Positions 17,062 through 24,954 are shown, numbered from the stretch's first letter. The stretch is 64,000 bases of DNA from Phycisphaeraceae bacterium (GCA_020851735.1 JADZCD010000033.1:41237-105236); one strand, 5' to 3'. Program-made: numbers and translations. The notes: generated by a model from the letters alone, not told the origin.

Positions 17062-18279
17062 ATGAGCGACGATTTAGCGCGATATCACCGTCAGATGTTG
17101 TTGCCCGGCTTCGGCGAAGAGGGGCAACGGAAATTACTTAACGCCAAGGTGCTGGTGGCTGGTTGCGGCGCGCTGGGCACGGTGATCGCCAACATGCTGG
17201 CCCGCGCGGGGGTGGGGAAGCTGGTGATCGTGGACCGGGATTTTATTGAATTAACCAACCTGCAGCGGCAGGTGCTGTTTGACGAGCAGGACGTGCGTGA
17301 AGGCATGCCCAAGGCGGAGGCGGCCAAGAGGAAGATCGCGGGAATCAACAGCCAGGTGCAGGTGACGGCGGTGGTGGACGATTTGAACCATCGCAACATT
17401 GAAGAGCTGGTGTTGGGGCCCCATGGCGATCAACGGTGCGATTTGTTGATCGACGGGGTGGATAATTTTGAGACGCGATTTTTGCTTAATGACGTGGCGG
17501 TCAAGCACGGCATTCCGTACGTGTACGGCGGAGCGGTGGCGACCACGGGTATGACCTATGCGATATTGCCGCATACCCCCGGGGGAATTTCGGCTTGGGA
17601 AAAGGCGGCGAAACAGACTGGAGGGAACGCCGAAGCCACACCCTCACCCTGCCCTCTCCCTCAGGAAGGGAGAGGGAATCAAGAGGAGACAGCCGAAGAA
17701 TTACTTCCGGGGGCGGGGGTAGGGGCGACGCCTTGCTTACGGTGTATTTTTGAGCAGACGCCGCCGCCGGGGATGAACCCGACGTGCGATACGGCCGGGG
17801 TGTTGGGCCCGGTGGTGTCGGTGATCGCCAATTATCAGGTGATTGAGGCGATTAAGATTCTTACCGGTCATTTTGAGGCGGTGAATCCAGCCCTGTTGAG
17901 CGTGGACGTGTGGGCGAACACGGTTAAGCAGTTTAAGGTGGCGCGGGCGTATGAGGTGGGCGAGTGCATCTGCTGCAAGCAGCGGCAGTTTGAGTTTCTA
18001 GAGGGCAAATTCGCCAGCGGGACGACGACGCTGTGCGGGCGGAATGCGGTGCAGCTGACGCAGAAGATTTCCGCGGACCGGCTGAAGTTTGAGGAGATTG
18101 CCGCACGCTTGCGCCCGCATGGGCAGGTGGAAGTGAACAAGTTCATGCTGCGGGCCCAGATCAAGGACAACGGGCAGGATTATGAATTGACGCTATTTGC
18201 CGACGGCCGGGCTATTATCAAGGGCACGAAAGAGGCGAATGTGGCCAAGAGCGTGTACGCCAAGTACGTGGGCGTGTGA
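17062..18279 (+). CDS. ThiF/MoeB-type E1-like adenylyltransferase with an in-frame repeat insertion
   Basis: The enzyme activates the C-terminal glycine of a sulfur carrier with ATP. It has the nucleotide-binding VLVAGCGALGTVIANMLARA, the Asp-containing LVIVDRDFIELTNLQRQ, DLLIDGVDNFETRFLLND, the catalytic Cys in PTCDTAGVLGPVVS, and CLRC plus CICC as a zinc-binding tetrad. At about residues 180-226 a 46-residue stretch containing PSPCPLPQEGRGN interrupts the domain just before the first zinc pair; it is the translated composite repeat and keeps the frame. A C-terminal extension of about 110 residues follows the core. It most likely charges the adjacent carrier. Confidence 0.9.
   Translation: MSDDLARYHRQMLLPGFGEEGQRKLLNAKVLVAGCGALGTVIANMLARAGVGKLVIVDRDFIELTNLQRQVLFDEQDVREGMPKAEAAKRKIAGINSQVQVTAVVDDLNHRNIEELVLGPHGDQRCDLLIDGVDNFETRFLLNDVAVKHGIPYVYGGAVATTGMTYAILPHTPGGISAWEKAAKQTGGNAEATPSPCPLPQEGRGNQEETAEELLPGAGVGATPCLRCIFEQTPPPGMNPTCDTAGVLGPVVSVIANYQVIEAIKILTGHFEAVNPALLSVDVWANTVKQFKVARAYEVGECICCKQRQFEFLEGKFASGTTTLCGRNAVQLTQKISADRLKFEEIAARLRPHGQVEVNKFMLRAQIKDNGQDYELTLFADGRAIIKGTKEANVAKSVYAKYVGV
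17600..17735 (+). repeat. Composite palindromic repeat inside thiF
   Basis: CACCCTCACCCT, then CCCTCTCCCTC (17652-17662) and GGGAGAGGG (17668-17676) forming a hairpin, an AATCAAGAGG spacer and the right end TTCCGGGGGCGGGGG. The same order occurs in the pyrR copy at 4863-5017. Edges are approximate. Confidence 0.75.
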
Positions 18280-18357
18280 GGGAGCGACGAGGGGAGCGGA
18301 TGGCTGGGGCGGATTGAGATGGGCAATTAAATCATGGGGTGAAAGAAAGGGGATGTC

Positions 18358-18846
18358 ATGATCGAGGCTTTGTTGACGATATCGGAACGGAATCTGGATT
18401 ATGCCCGCAAGCTGTTGGCGGACTTGCCGGAGGAGAAAATGACGGCCGTGCCCGCCGGCACGGAGAAGATGAATCACGCGGCCTGGATTTTAGGGCATTT
18501 GGCATTCGTGGCTGATTTTTACGGCAGCCAACTGGGATTGCCGGCCAAGGCGCCCAAGGAGTGGCAGGACATGTTCAGCATGACCTCCAAGCCGGAGTAT
18601 CGGCAGGGGCTTTATCCAGCCAAGGCGGTGATGCTTAAGGTGCTGGAAGATAGTCACGCCCGCATCGCGGGGTTTGCCCGCCAGCAGAGCGCGGAATTCT
18701 GGACTAAGCCGCCCACGCTCGAACGCTGGAAGGCGCGGTTTCCGACCATGGCGCACGTGGCGGTGCACATCATGGTCAACCACGAGGCGATCCACTTGGG
18801 CCAACTGTCGGCGTGGCGAAGAGCCATGGGGTTGCCGGCGGTGTGA
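18358..18846 (+). CDS. DinB-family four-helix protein
   Basis: A 162-residue DinB/YfiT-like protein. These form a four-helix bundle with three metal-binding histidines and often act as thiol-dependent transferases. The pattern here is a first helix ERNLDYARKLLADLPEEK, the NHAAWILGHLAFV motif, and HIMVNHEAIHLGQLSAWRR, giving the expected His residues of each motif. An AAAGGGGA sequence precedes the ATG. The gene has its own reading direction between thiF and the BMC locus, and no functional link to either is evident. Confidence 0.75.
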   Translation: MIEALLTISERNLDYARKLLADLPEEKMTAVPAGTEKMNHAAWILGHLAFVADFYGSQLGLPAKAPKEWQDMFSMTSKPEYRQGLYPAKAVMLKVLEDSHARIAGFARQQSAEFWTKPPTLERWKARFPTMAHVAVHIMVNHEAIHLGQLSAWRRAMGLPAV

Positions 18847-19124
18847 GGTGGGGGGCGACGCGTAGGCAGGGAAAGTGAATTTGTTCAGTGAGTTGCCCGG
18901 CGACTTCTTCCGGGGGTCCGGGGGATGTCTGTGCTCTCTATCGGGGATCGTCTGCGCTGGGCCATGCCTAACGCACCCAGGGACAAAGTCCGTAGGCTGC
19001 AGAAGACAACTCAGGGATCGCCTTGAGCGAGGAGGCGGGGGCCTGCTTCAGGGTGGTGCGCAGGCAAAAACCTCTGGGGGAGCTATGGTTTGGGGGGATG
19101 GGTAAGGTTTATTCTGCATATTCT

Positions 19125-19206
19125 AGTACATGTAAGACAATGTACTGTAATGTCTTGCGTAAAAATGTGGAAAAGTTTGGCATATGTTGAAATCTTATGA
19201 TATAAT
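19125..19206 (+). promoter_or_regulatory. Promoter and possible operator of the BMC operon
   Basis: This AT-rich island ends a 460-base gap (18847-19309) that is otherwise GC-rich and featureless. TTGGCA (19177-19182) and TATAAT (19201-19206) are 18 bases apart, a near-consensus promoter about 100 bases before pduL. Just upstream two interlaced inverted repeats occur: AGTACA with TGTACT (19125-19146) and AAGACA with TGTCTT (19134-19156), a plausible regulator site, perhaps for the DeoR protein at 31217. Confidence 0.6.
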
Positions 19207-19309
19207 TTGAAAAGTTATGGAAGGTGGGGTAGAAAATTAGGGCTCTCGCGTCGTCAGTCGGTAATGGGTTGGTCACGTTCGATTCCCGGTCACACTGAGC
19301 AAATTCGCC

Positions 19310-20005
19310 ATGGTTTCAGCCAATACACCGCTTGATCGGAATGTGGTCGAGAAGCTGGTCCGCGAAGTGTTGCGCGATCGGCTGATCGGCAAGGTCGGAG
19401 ACCTTTATCGCCCGGCGGCGCACAACGGCGGGCCTAATCCGCTGGTGGTGAATGTGTCGGCCCGGCACGTGCACGTGACGCAGGAAGACCTGGAAGTGCT
19501 CTTTGGGCCCGGCACTAAGCTGACCAAGCTCAAGGACCTGTATCAGGAAGGGGAGTTTGCCAGCGAGCAGCAGGTGAACATCATCGGCCCGCGCAATCGC
19601 ATGATTCCAGGGGTACGCATCCTGGGCCCCTGCCGGAATTACACGCAGGTGGAACTGTCTTACACGGACGGGATATTTTTAGGACTCGAGCTGCCCTTGC
19701 GTATCAGCGGGAATCATCAGGACACGCCCGGCTGCATTCTGACCGGGCCGCATGGGGCGCTGAACATGAAGGCGGGAGTGATCCGGGCGGAACGGCACGT
19801 GCACATGCACCCGGTGGACTTGGCGCATTTCGGCGTCAAGGACGGCGAATACATGAAGCTGAAGATCGACGGGCCCTGCGGGCTGGTGTTTGAGCGGGTG
19901 AAGGTGCGGCAGCATCCGAAGGTGAAGCTGGAAGTACACATCGATACGGACGAAGGCAACGCGTGCCACCTGCCGACGGCCACGCGGATGGAGCTGGTTA
20001 AGTAA
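19310..20005 (+). CDS. pduL: PduL-type phosphate acyltransferase with encapsulation peptide
   Basis: PduL swaps CoA for phosphate on an acyl group inside microcompartments; here probably lactyl- or propionyl-type CoA. The two beta-barrel halves carry zinc-binding His motifs SARHVHVTQEDL and RAERHVHMHPVDL, together with IGPRNRMIPGVRILGPCR and GNHQDTPGCILTGPHGA. The first 25 residues (DRNVVEKLVREVLRDRLIG) form an amphipathic helix absent from non-compartment PduL and match an encapsulation peptide. The length of 231 residues fits. It is the first gene of the BMC operon, about 100 bases after a strong promoter. No clear ribosome site is visible. Confidence 0.93.
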   Translation: MVSANTPLDRNVVEKLVREVLRDRLIGKVGDLYRPAAHNGGPNPLVVNVSARHVHVTQEDLEVLFGPGTKLTKLKDLYQEGEFASEQQVNIIGPRNRMIPGVRILGPCRNYTQVELSYTDGIFLGLELPLRISGNHQDTPGCILTGPHGALNMKAGVIRAERHVHMHPVDLAHFGVKDGEYMKLKIDGPCGLVFERVKVRQHPKVKLEVHIDTDEGNACHLPTATRMELVK

Positions 20006-20007
20006 GG

Positions 20008-20107
20008 ATTCACCGCGGAGAACACGGAGAACACAGAGAATTGAGACAAGAGTTTTAAGAATGATTTGTTGTATGGCTCCGTGTTCTCTGTGCTCTCGGT
20101 GGTAAAA
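20008..20107. repeat. CACGGAGA dyad repeat, copy B
   Basis: The left arm CACCGCGGAGAACACGGAGA and the inverted right arm CTCCGTGTTCTCTGTGCTCT (ending CGGTGGTAA) lie between pduL and the first BMC-H gene, where an RNA hairpin could affect read-through. Confidence 0.75.
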
Positions 20108-20159
20108 GATTTGTGGTGAAAAAGTTAATCCCCCTGGCGTGCATATGGAGAAAAAGATC

Positions 20160-20465
20160 ATGGCTCAACAAGCACTCGGCATGGTGGAAACCAAGGGAAT
20201 CGTCTGTCTGATCGAGGCTACGGACGCGATGCTCAAATCGGCGAACGTGGACATGATCGGGTGGGACAAGGTCGGCAGCGGCATGGTGACCAGCTTCGTC
20301 ACCGGGGACGTGGCGGCGGTGAAGGCGGCGGTCGATGCCGGGGCGGCGGCGGCAGGCAAGATCGGCGAGGTGGTCGGGGTGCACGTCATCCCCCGTCCGC
20401 ATGAGGAGCTGACGGCGCTGTATCCCAAGCCCAAGAAGGGCGCGGGCAAGCAGCAGGTGGGTTAA
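20160..20465 (+). CDS. BMC-H shell protein (hexamer), PduA-like
   Basis: Single-domain bacterial microcompartment shell protein forming hexameric tiles of the shell facets. Hallmarks are [20 protein letters not shown], the pore loop [24 protein letters not shown] and [11 protein letters not shown], the common end of the fold. The 101-residue length includes a short Lys-rich tail. ATG 20160 is chosen because GGAG lies nine bases upstream; a GTG 21 bases earlier would add seven residues. The KVGSG pore is like PduA, which passes small polar metabolites. It is the first of three BMC-H paralogues here. Confidence 0.95.
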   Translation: MAQQALGMVETKGIVCLIEATDAMLKSANVDMIGWDKVGSGMVTSFVTGDVAAVKAAVDAGAAAAGKIGEVVGVHVIPRPHEELTALYPKPKKGAGKQQVG

Positions 20466-20546
20466 GCAGGCGGTGGGACGGGATTGTTTTTCTCGAACAA
20501 CACACACGCGGCCAGGCTGGAAGGCCGGCCGATTGGGAGCAGCATC

Positions 20547-20807
20547 ATGGAAGCATTGGGCATGATTGAAACGCGGGGCCAGGTGGGCATCGTCGAAGCA
20601 TTGGACGCGATGCTCAAGGCGGCGAACGTGCAACTGGTTAAGACCATCGCCATCGGTGGGGCGTTTGTGAGCGTGGTGGTCAAGGGCGACGTCGGGTCGG
20701 TGAAAGCGGCGGTGGATGCCGGCGCCGAGGCGGCGGGCAAAGTGGGCGACTTGGTGGCGGCCCACGTGATCGCGCGCCCGCATGAACAGTTGATGGATGG
20801 GTTTTAA
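20547..20807 (+). CDS. BMC-H shell protein (hexamer), second paralogue
   Basis: An 86-residue BMC-H shell subunit: [23 protein letters not shown], pore region [30 protein letters not shown] and [11 protein letters not shown]. The pore sequence IGGAF differs from the KVGSG pore of the other two BMC-H proteins, so its hexamer probably has different permeability. The start at ATG 20547 has GGGAG seven bases upstream; the preceding 21 residues in frame are not family-like. It lies 80 bases downstream of the first BMC-H gene. Confidence 0.94.
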   Translation: MEALGMIETRGQVGIVEALDAMLKAANVQLVKTIAIGGAFVSVVVKGDVGSVKAAVDAGAEAAGKVGDLVAAHVIARPHEQLMDGF

Positions 20808-20876
20808 AGGAAAGCGTGGCGCGGAAGCGACGCGATGAAAGCGGCCCAGGGAAATTCCGTGGGTGCTCCAAGACAA

Positions 20877-20898
20877 CCCAGGGATGGCAATCCCTGGG
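20877..20898. repeat. Perfect CCCAGGGAT hairpin
   Basis: CCCAGGGAT and ATCCCTGGG form a 9-bp perfect stem with a four-base loop. There is no T-tract, so it is unlikely to be a terminator; it may moderate mRNA stability between the shell and kinase genes. Confidence 0.5.
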
Positions 20899-20926
20899 CT
20901 TGGAGAGTGAAAATCCCACCCGCTCC

Positions 20927-21010
20927 TAATCCCCAACGCCCAACCCCTAACCCCTAACCCCTAATTCCTAATTCCTAATTCCTAATTCCTAATTTCTAAC
21001 TCCCAACTCC
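20927..21010 (+). repeat. Telomere-like CCTAACC/CCTAATT array
   Basis: About ten heptamer-like units drift from CCCAACC and CCTAACC to CCTAATT. The array ends eight bases before the acetate kinase ATG. Related arrays lie near 4586, 7057, 28335, 31188 and 61116. Confidence 0.75.
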
Positions 21011-21018
21011 TATTCGTC

Positions 21019-22194
21019 ATGCTGATACTCGTGGCAAATCTTGGTTCGACCAGCTTCAAGTACAAGCTCTTTGCCATGCCGGCGGAAGAGGTGCTGGCGG
21101 TGGGCTCGGCGGATCGGATCGGCCAGGGTGGAAGCAGTTGGGCGGTGGAGGCGAAAGGAAAAAAGGCGGAAGGGAAGGTGGACCTGGCGGATCACGGAGC
21201 GGCGATCGACCTGCACTTAAAGAGGTTGGTGGAGCTGGGGGCGATCCAGAATATTGCCCAGGTGCAGGCGGTGGGATTTAAGGCGGTGCATGGCGGGCCG
21301 ATCAGCGGCGCGGTGCGGGTGGATGAAAAGGTGATTGCCACCATGCAGCAGTTCGCGGACGTGGCCCCGGCTCATAACCCGCCGTACATCGCGGCGATGC
21401 GGGCGTTTGCCAAGGAGCTGCCGGGGGTGCCGCAGGTGGCGGCGTTTGAGACGGCGTTTCACCAGACGATTCCGCAGGCGCGGCAGGTGTATGCGATTCC
21501 CTGGGAATGGACGCAGATGGGCGTGCGGCGGTATGGGTTTCATGGGGCCAGTCACCGCTACATCGGAACGCGGATGGCGGAGATCGCGCCCAAGGCCAGG
21601 AGGATCATCAGTTGCCACTTGGGCGGATCGTGCAGCATCTGCGCCATTGAGGACGGCAAGAGCGTGGCCAACAGCTTTGGGATGACGGCGCAGTCTGGGG
21701 TGTTTCATAACAACCGGGTGGGGGATTTTGACGCATTCGCGATGCTCAAGCTGCTGAAGGCGGGGTTGGACGTGGAGACGATTTTTAAGCGCTTAGGCAA
21801 GGAAGGTGGGCTGCTGGGGATTTCGGGCGTAAGCCCGGACATGCGGGAAGTGGAAAAGGCTGCGGCGGGTGGAAACGAGAGGGCGAAGCTGGCACTGGAG
21901 GCGTTTGTGGAGAGTTGCCGGCACTACGTGGGGGCTTATCTGGCGCTGATGGGTGGGGCGGATGCAGTGGTGTTCACGGGTGGGATCGGGCAGTTCGGCA
22001 AGGAGATTCGGCAGGCGATTTGTGCGCGGATGGAGTATGCGGGCTTGCGGCTGGACGAGGCGAAGAATCAGGCGGCCAGCGGGAAGGACGAGGTCCGCAT
22101 CGAGGCGACGAACAGCAAGGTGGCGGTGTGGGTGCTGCCGACGAACGAGGAATTGATCGTGGCCCGGCAGGCGGCGGCGGTGTTGGCGAAATGA
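21019..22194 (+). CDS. ackA: Acetate/propionate kinase family (acyl kinase) of the BMC
   Basis: This enzyme converts an acyl phosphate plus ADP to the free acid and ATP; in this locus the substrate is probably lactyl phosphate made by PduL. It has the ASKHA-fold start LILVANLGSTSFKYKLF, AFETAFHQTIPQ, YGFHGASHRYIGTRM, SCHLGGSCSICAIEDG and GFTGGIGQ-like VVFTGGIGQFGKEIR. The length of 391 residues is normal. No ribosome site is obvious because the upstream DNA is a repeat array, so the start is supported by family alignment only. Acetate kinase inside the locus is typical of Planctomycetes/Verrucomicrobia-type compartments. Confidence 0.94.
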   Translation: MLILVANLGSTSFKYKLFAMPAEEVLAVGSADRIGQGGSSWAVEAKGKKAEGKVDLADHGAAIDLHLKRLVELGAIQNIAQVQAVGFKAVHGGPISGAVRVDEKVIATMQQFADVAPAHNPPYIAAMRAFAKELPGVPQVAAFETAFHQTIPQARQVYAIPWEWTQMGVRRYGFHGASHRYIGTRMAEIAPKARRIISCHLGGSCSICAIEDGKSVANSFGMTAQSGVFHNNRVGDFDAFAMLKLLKAGLDVETIFKRLGKEGGLLGISGVSPDMREVEKAAAGGNERAKLALEAFVESCRHYVGAYLALMGGADAVVFTGGIGQFGKEIRQAICARMEYAGLRLDEAKNQAASGKDEVRIEATNSKVAVWVLPTNEELIVARQAAAVLAK

Positions 22195-22296
22195 GAAATT
22201 CCGGCGTGCTGCGGCAGGCTGAGGCGGAAGGAAACTACGACGGGCGGAAACGAATTTCAGGCAAATCGTGCAACCAAGAAGTCAGGAGTGATTCAC

Positions 22297-22560
22297 ATGG
22301 CACAGCAGGCAATCGGGATGATCGAAACCAAGGGCTTGATTGCGGCGGTGGAAGCGACGGACACGGCCCTGAAGGCGGCGAACGTGAAGTTCGTGCGTCA
22401 GGACAAGGTGGGCAGCGGTCTGGTGGCGGTGACGTTTGAAGGCGACGTGGCGGCGGTGAAAGCGGCGGTGGATGCCGGCGCGGAAGCGGCGCGGCGCGTG
22501 GGCCAGGTGGTCAGCGTGCACGTGATCGCGCGGCCACATGATGATGTGAGCAAACTCTAA
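22297..22560 (+). CDS. BMC-H shell protein (hexamer), third paralogue
   Basis: An 87-residue BMC-H subunit closely resembling the first: [20 protein letters not shown], pore [30 protein letters not shown] and [10 protein letters not shown]. Its KVGSG pore matches that of the protein at 20160. ATG 22297 is preceded by AGGAGTGATTCAC, placing AGGAG eight bases upstream. It is separated from the other two BMC-H genes by the kinase. Three hexamer paralogues suggest mixed shell facets. Confidence 0.95.
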   Translation: MAQQAIGMIETKGLIAAVEATDTALKAANVKFVRQDKVGSGLVAVTFEGDVAAVKAAVDAGAEAARRVGQVVSVHVIARPHDDVSKL

Positions 22561-22634
22561 CAAGCGGGGAAACGCTCTGCGGGCGCGAGGGTTTGGCGGG
22601 CGCGGCAGGGCTTATTTCGCTTAGGAGGATGGCC

Positions 22635-22955
22635 ATGTTCCTGGCACGGGTTAAGGGCCATGTGACGGCCACCGCCAAGGACGAGTCGATGAAGGGGCAG
22701 AAGCTCCTGATCGTCGAGCCTTTGCGCGTGGAGTACGCGGATGGTGGCGGCAAGAACGTCGGCAAAGGACGCCTGGAGGTTACCGGGCGGGCGATTGTGG
22801 CGTTGGACAGCCTGGGCGCGGGCGAGGACCAGCTGGTACTGATCGTGCAGGGTTCCAGCGCGCGGATGGCTGAGGGGTGCAATAAGCTGCCGGTGGACGC
22901 GGTGGTGGTGGGGATCGTCGACTCGGCGATGGTGATGGGGCAGAAGGTGGTGTGA
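22635..22955 (+). CDS. BMC-P vertex pentamer (EutN/CcmL family)
   Basis: BMC-P proteins form pentamers that close the vertices of the shell. Motifs are FLARVKGHVTATAKDESMKGQKLLIVEPL, VALDSLGAGEDQLVLIVQGSSAR and AVVVGIVDSAMV. At 106 residues it is slightly long, with an insertion rich in Gly/Lys (about residues 37-47) in the loop after the first strands. ATG 22635 is favoured since AGGAGG ends six bases upstream, whereas the ATG at 22629 would be too close. It is the first of three BMC-P genes. Confidence 0.93.
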   Translation: MFLARVKGHVTATAKDESMKGQKLLIVEPLRVEYADGGGKNVGKGRLEVTGRAIVALDSLGAGEDQLVLIVQGSSARMAEGCNKLPVDAVVVGIVDSAMVMGQKVV

Positions 22956-22968
22956 ACATAGGAGGAGA

Positions 22969-23062
22969 TTTACCACGGAGGTCACGGAGAACACGGAGAC
23001 AAGACAGGTAGGCTTGTTAAAAAAGAATTCTTCTCTGGGTTCTCAGTGTTCGGTGGTGAAAA
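22969..23062. repeat. CACGGAGA dyad repeat, copy C
   Basis: TTTACCACGGAGGTCACGGA with a following GAACACGGAG is followed about 45 bases later by the inverted arm TCTCAGTGTTCGGTGGTGAA. It abuts copy D in the gap between the first BMC-P gene and the aldehyde dehydrogenase. Confidence 0.75.
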
Positions 23063-23065
23063 ACA

Positions 23066-23168
23066 ATTACCACGGAAGTCACGGAGAGCACGAAGAAAAA
23101 TACTAATTGAATCAACAATACATGGATTGAATCAAACTCCGTGGCCTCTGTGTTCTCTGTGGTGGAAA
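23066..23168. repeat. CACGGAGA dyad repeat, copy D
   Basis: The arm TTACCACGGAAGTCACGGAG is matched by the inverted CTCCGTGGCCTCTGTGTTCT (then CTGTGGTGG). The element ends 26 bases before the aldehyde dehydrogenase start, so transcripts carry two long hairpins in tandem here. Confidence 0.75.
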
Positions 23169-23194
23169 GTCCGGGCGACTTCGGTGATTTAAGC

Positions 23195-24646
23195 ATGAAA
23201 GCGAGAACTGGCGAAATGGACCAGAAACAATTGATAGCCGACGTGGTGGAACAGGTGCTGGCGCGACTGGGAACGGGCGGCGGCGCGGTGGTGACGGCGT
23301 CGACGGCGGCCGGCGGCGGAGGGGCGACCAATCGGCTGGGCATTTATACCCAGGTGAACGCGGCGGTGGAGGGGGCGTGGCGGGCGCAGAGGCAACTGGT
23401 GGAGGCGGGGCTGGAGACGCGCGACCAGATCTGCAAGCTGCTCAAGAAGCTGGCGAAGGAAAACGCCCAGGAGTGGGGGCGGATTGAGTTAGAAGAGACC
23501 AAGGTCGGGCGGCTGGACCACAAGATCGCCAAGCTGGAATTGCTGGCGAAGGTGCCGGGGGTGGAGTTTCTGCGCACGGCGGCGCACAGCGGGGACCAGG
23601 GCATCAGCTTGGACGAGGCGGCGCCGTGGGGCGTGATCGGGGTGATCACGCCGGTGACGCACTCGATTCCGACGCTGACGGCCAACGCGATCAGCATGAT
23701 CGCGGCGGGCAACGCGATGGTGGTCAACGCCCACCCGTCGGGGGCTAAGTGCGCGGCGTTGGCGGCTGAGACGTACAACCGGGCGATCAGCGCGGCATTT
23801 GAGATTGACCCCTTAATCAACCTGATCGACCCGCCGACGCTGCGCTCGGCGGAGGAAATTTTCCAGCACGAGCGCATTCCGCTGCTGGTGGCCACGGGCG
23901 GTCCGGCGGTGGCGCGGGCGGCGATGAAGCAGACCAAGCGGGCGATCGTGGCCGGCCCGGGGAACCCGCCGGTGGTGGTGGACGAGACGGCGGATTTGGA
24001 CGTGGCGGCCAAGGCGATCATTCTCGGCGGGGCTTTTGACAACAATCTGCTGTGCATCGGCGAGAAGGAAGTGTTCGTCGTCGAGTCGGTGTTCGACAAG
24101 ATGATGGAGGCGATGCGGCGGGCGGGCGCGGTGGAACTGGCCGAGTCGGCCATCGCCAAACTGACGGACAAGGCGTTTAAGTGGCACAACGACCACTACG
24201 CGGTGCAGAAGGAATTGATCGGCAAGGACACGAAGGTGCTGGGGCAGACGGTGGGACTGAACATTCCCGACGGCGTGGACCTGTTGTTCGGGAAGACGGA
24301 TGAAAAAAATCCGTTCGTGCCCGAGGAACAGATGATGCCCTTTGTGCCGTTCGTGCCGGTGCGGGACTTTGAGCGGGGCCTGGAGCTGGCCATTGAGAAT
24401 GAGCACGGGTTCGGGCATACGGCATGCATTCACTCGAACAACCTGGCGCGGATCACGCGCATGGGTCAGGCGATGAACACCACGATTTTCGTGGCCAACG
24501 GCCCGAGCACGGCGGGCCTGGGCATCGGCGGGGAAGGGTATCCGAGCTATTCGATCGCCACGCCCACGGGCGAGGGCATCACCACGCCGCTGACGTTCAC
24601 GCGGTTTCGGCGGGTGGGCGTGAGCGGAAGTTTACGGATGATCTAA
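23195..24646 (+). CDS. CoA-acylating aldehyde dehydrogenase with N-terminal encapsulation peptide
   Basis: The enzyme oxidises an aldehyde to acyl-CoA with NAD in the compartment lumen; in fucose/rhamnose compartments the substrate is lactaldehyde. After an N-terminal amphipathic helix DQKQLIADVVEQVLARLG and a Gly/Ala linker (to about residue 50), the Rossmann part has PWGVIGVITPVTHSIPTL and NAMVVNAHPSGA, followed by LVATGGPAVARAAM and the active-site Cys in GAFDNNLLCIGEKEVFV. The helix plus linker is an encapsulation peptide. The start may be ATG 23195 or 23216; I chose the former, which keeps the whole frame but lacks a ribosome site. Confidence 0.93.
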   Translation: MKARTGEMDQKQLIADVVEQVLARLGTGGGAVVTASTAAGGGGATNRLGIYTQVNAAVEGAWRAQRQLVEAGLETRDQICKLLKKLAKENAQEWGRIELEETKVGRLDHKIAKLELLAKVPGVEFLRTAAHSGDQGISLDEAAPWGVIGVITPVTHSIPTLTANAISMIAAGNAMVVNAHPSGAKCAALAAETYNRAISAAFEIDPLINLIDPPTLRSAEEIFQHERIPLLVATGGPAVARAAMKQTKRAIVAGPGNPPVVVDETADLDVAAKAIILGGAFDNNLLCIGEKEVFVVESVFDKMMEAMRRAGAVELAESAIAKLTDKAFKWHNDHYAVQKELIGKDTKVLGQTVGLNIPDGVDLLFGKTDEKNPFVPEEQMMPFVPFVPVRDFERGLELAIENEHGFGHTACIHSNNLARITRMGQAMNTTIFVANGPSTAGLGIGGEGYPSYSIATPTGEGITTPLTFTRFRRVGVSGSLRMI

Positions 24647-24682
24647 GAGGATGATGAGAGTGGCGGATCGGCGAAAGGGACT

Positions 24683-24940
24683 ATGCAGCTGGCGATTATC
24701 CGAGGACGCGCGACGGCGACCGTACGGCACCACTCCTTGGTGGGAGTGAAGCTGTTGGTCTGCGAAATGCTGGACAGTCAGGGCAAGACGGCGGGCGACC
24801 CGGTGCTGGCGGTGGATCAATTAGGAGCGGGCAGCGGGGACAAGGTGATTTTAAGCAGCGACGGGTTGGGGTTACGCGAACTGTTAGGCGATGCCAGCAG
24901 CCCGGCGCGGTGGTGGACGCTGGGCATTGTGGACGACTAA
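24683..24940 (+). CDS. BMC-P vertex pentamer, second paralogue
   Basis: An 85-residue EutN/CcmL-fold vertex protein. Motifs are MQLAIIRGRATATVRHHSLVG, KLLVCEMLD, DPVLAVDQLGAGSGDKVILSSDG and WWTLGIVDD at the end. It is closer to the typical family length than the first paralogue. Start ATG 24683 gives the usual N terminus. It is separated by 36 bases from the aldehyde dehydrogenase and 14 bases from the next gene, consistent with one transcript. Confidence 0.93.
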   Translation: MQLAIIRGRATATVRHHSLVGVKLLVCEMLDSQGKTAGDPVLAVDQLGAGSGDKVILSSDGLGLRELLGDASSPARWWTLGIVDD

Positions 24941-24954
24941 AACGACGAACCGCT

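Noticed and set aside
18875..19105. Open frame between the DinB-like gene and the BMC promoter
   Set aside because: Composition is not gene-like, no ribosome site, and it overlaps repeat-like CTTCCGGGGG sequence.
19237..19300. T-arm-like sequence GTTCGATTCCC before pduL, suggesting a tRNA or tRNA fragment
   Set aside because: No acceptor or anticodon stem can be paired with it and the T-stem mismatches; at most a remnant.
19310..19330. A later start for PduL to remove the N-terminal helix
   Set aside because: The N-terminal helix matches the encapsulation peptides seen on neighbouring enzymes, so the longer form is preferred.
20927..21010. CCTAACCC-type arrays as a true telomere
   Set aside because: Short, internal, degenerate and in both orientations; not at a chromosome end.
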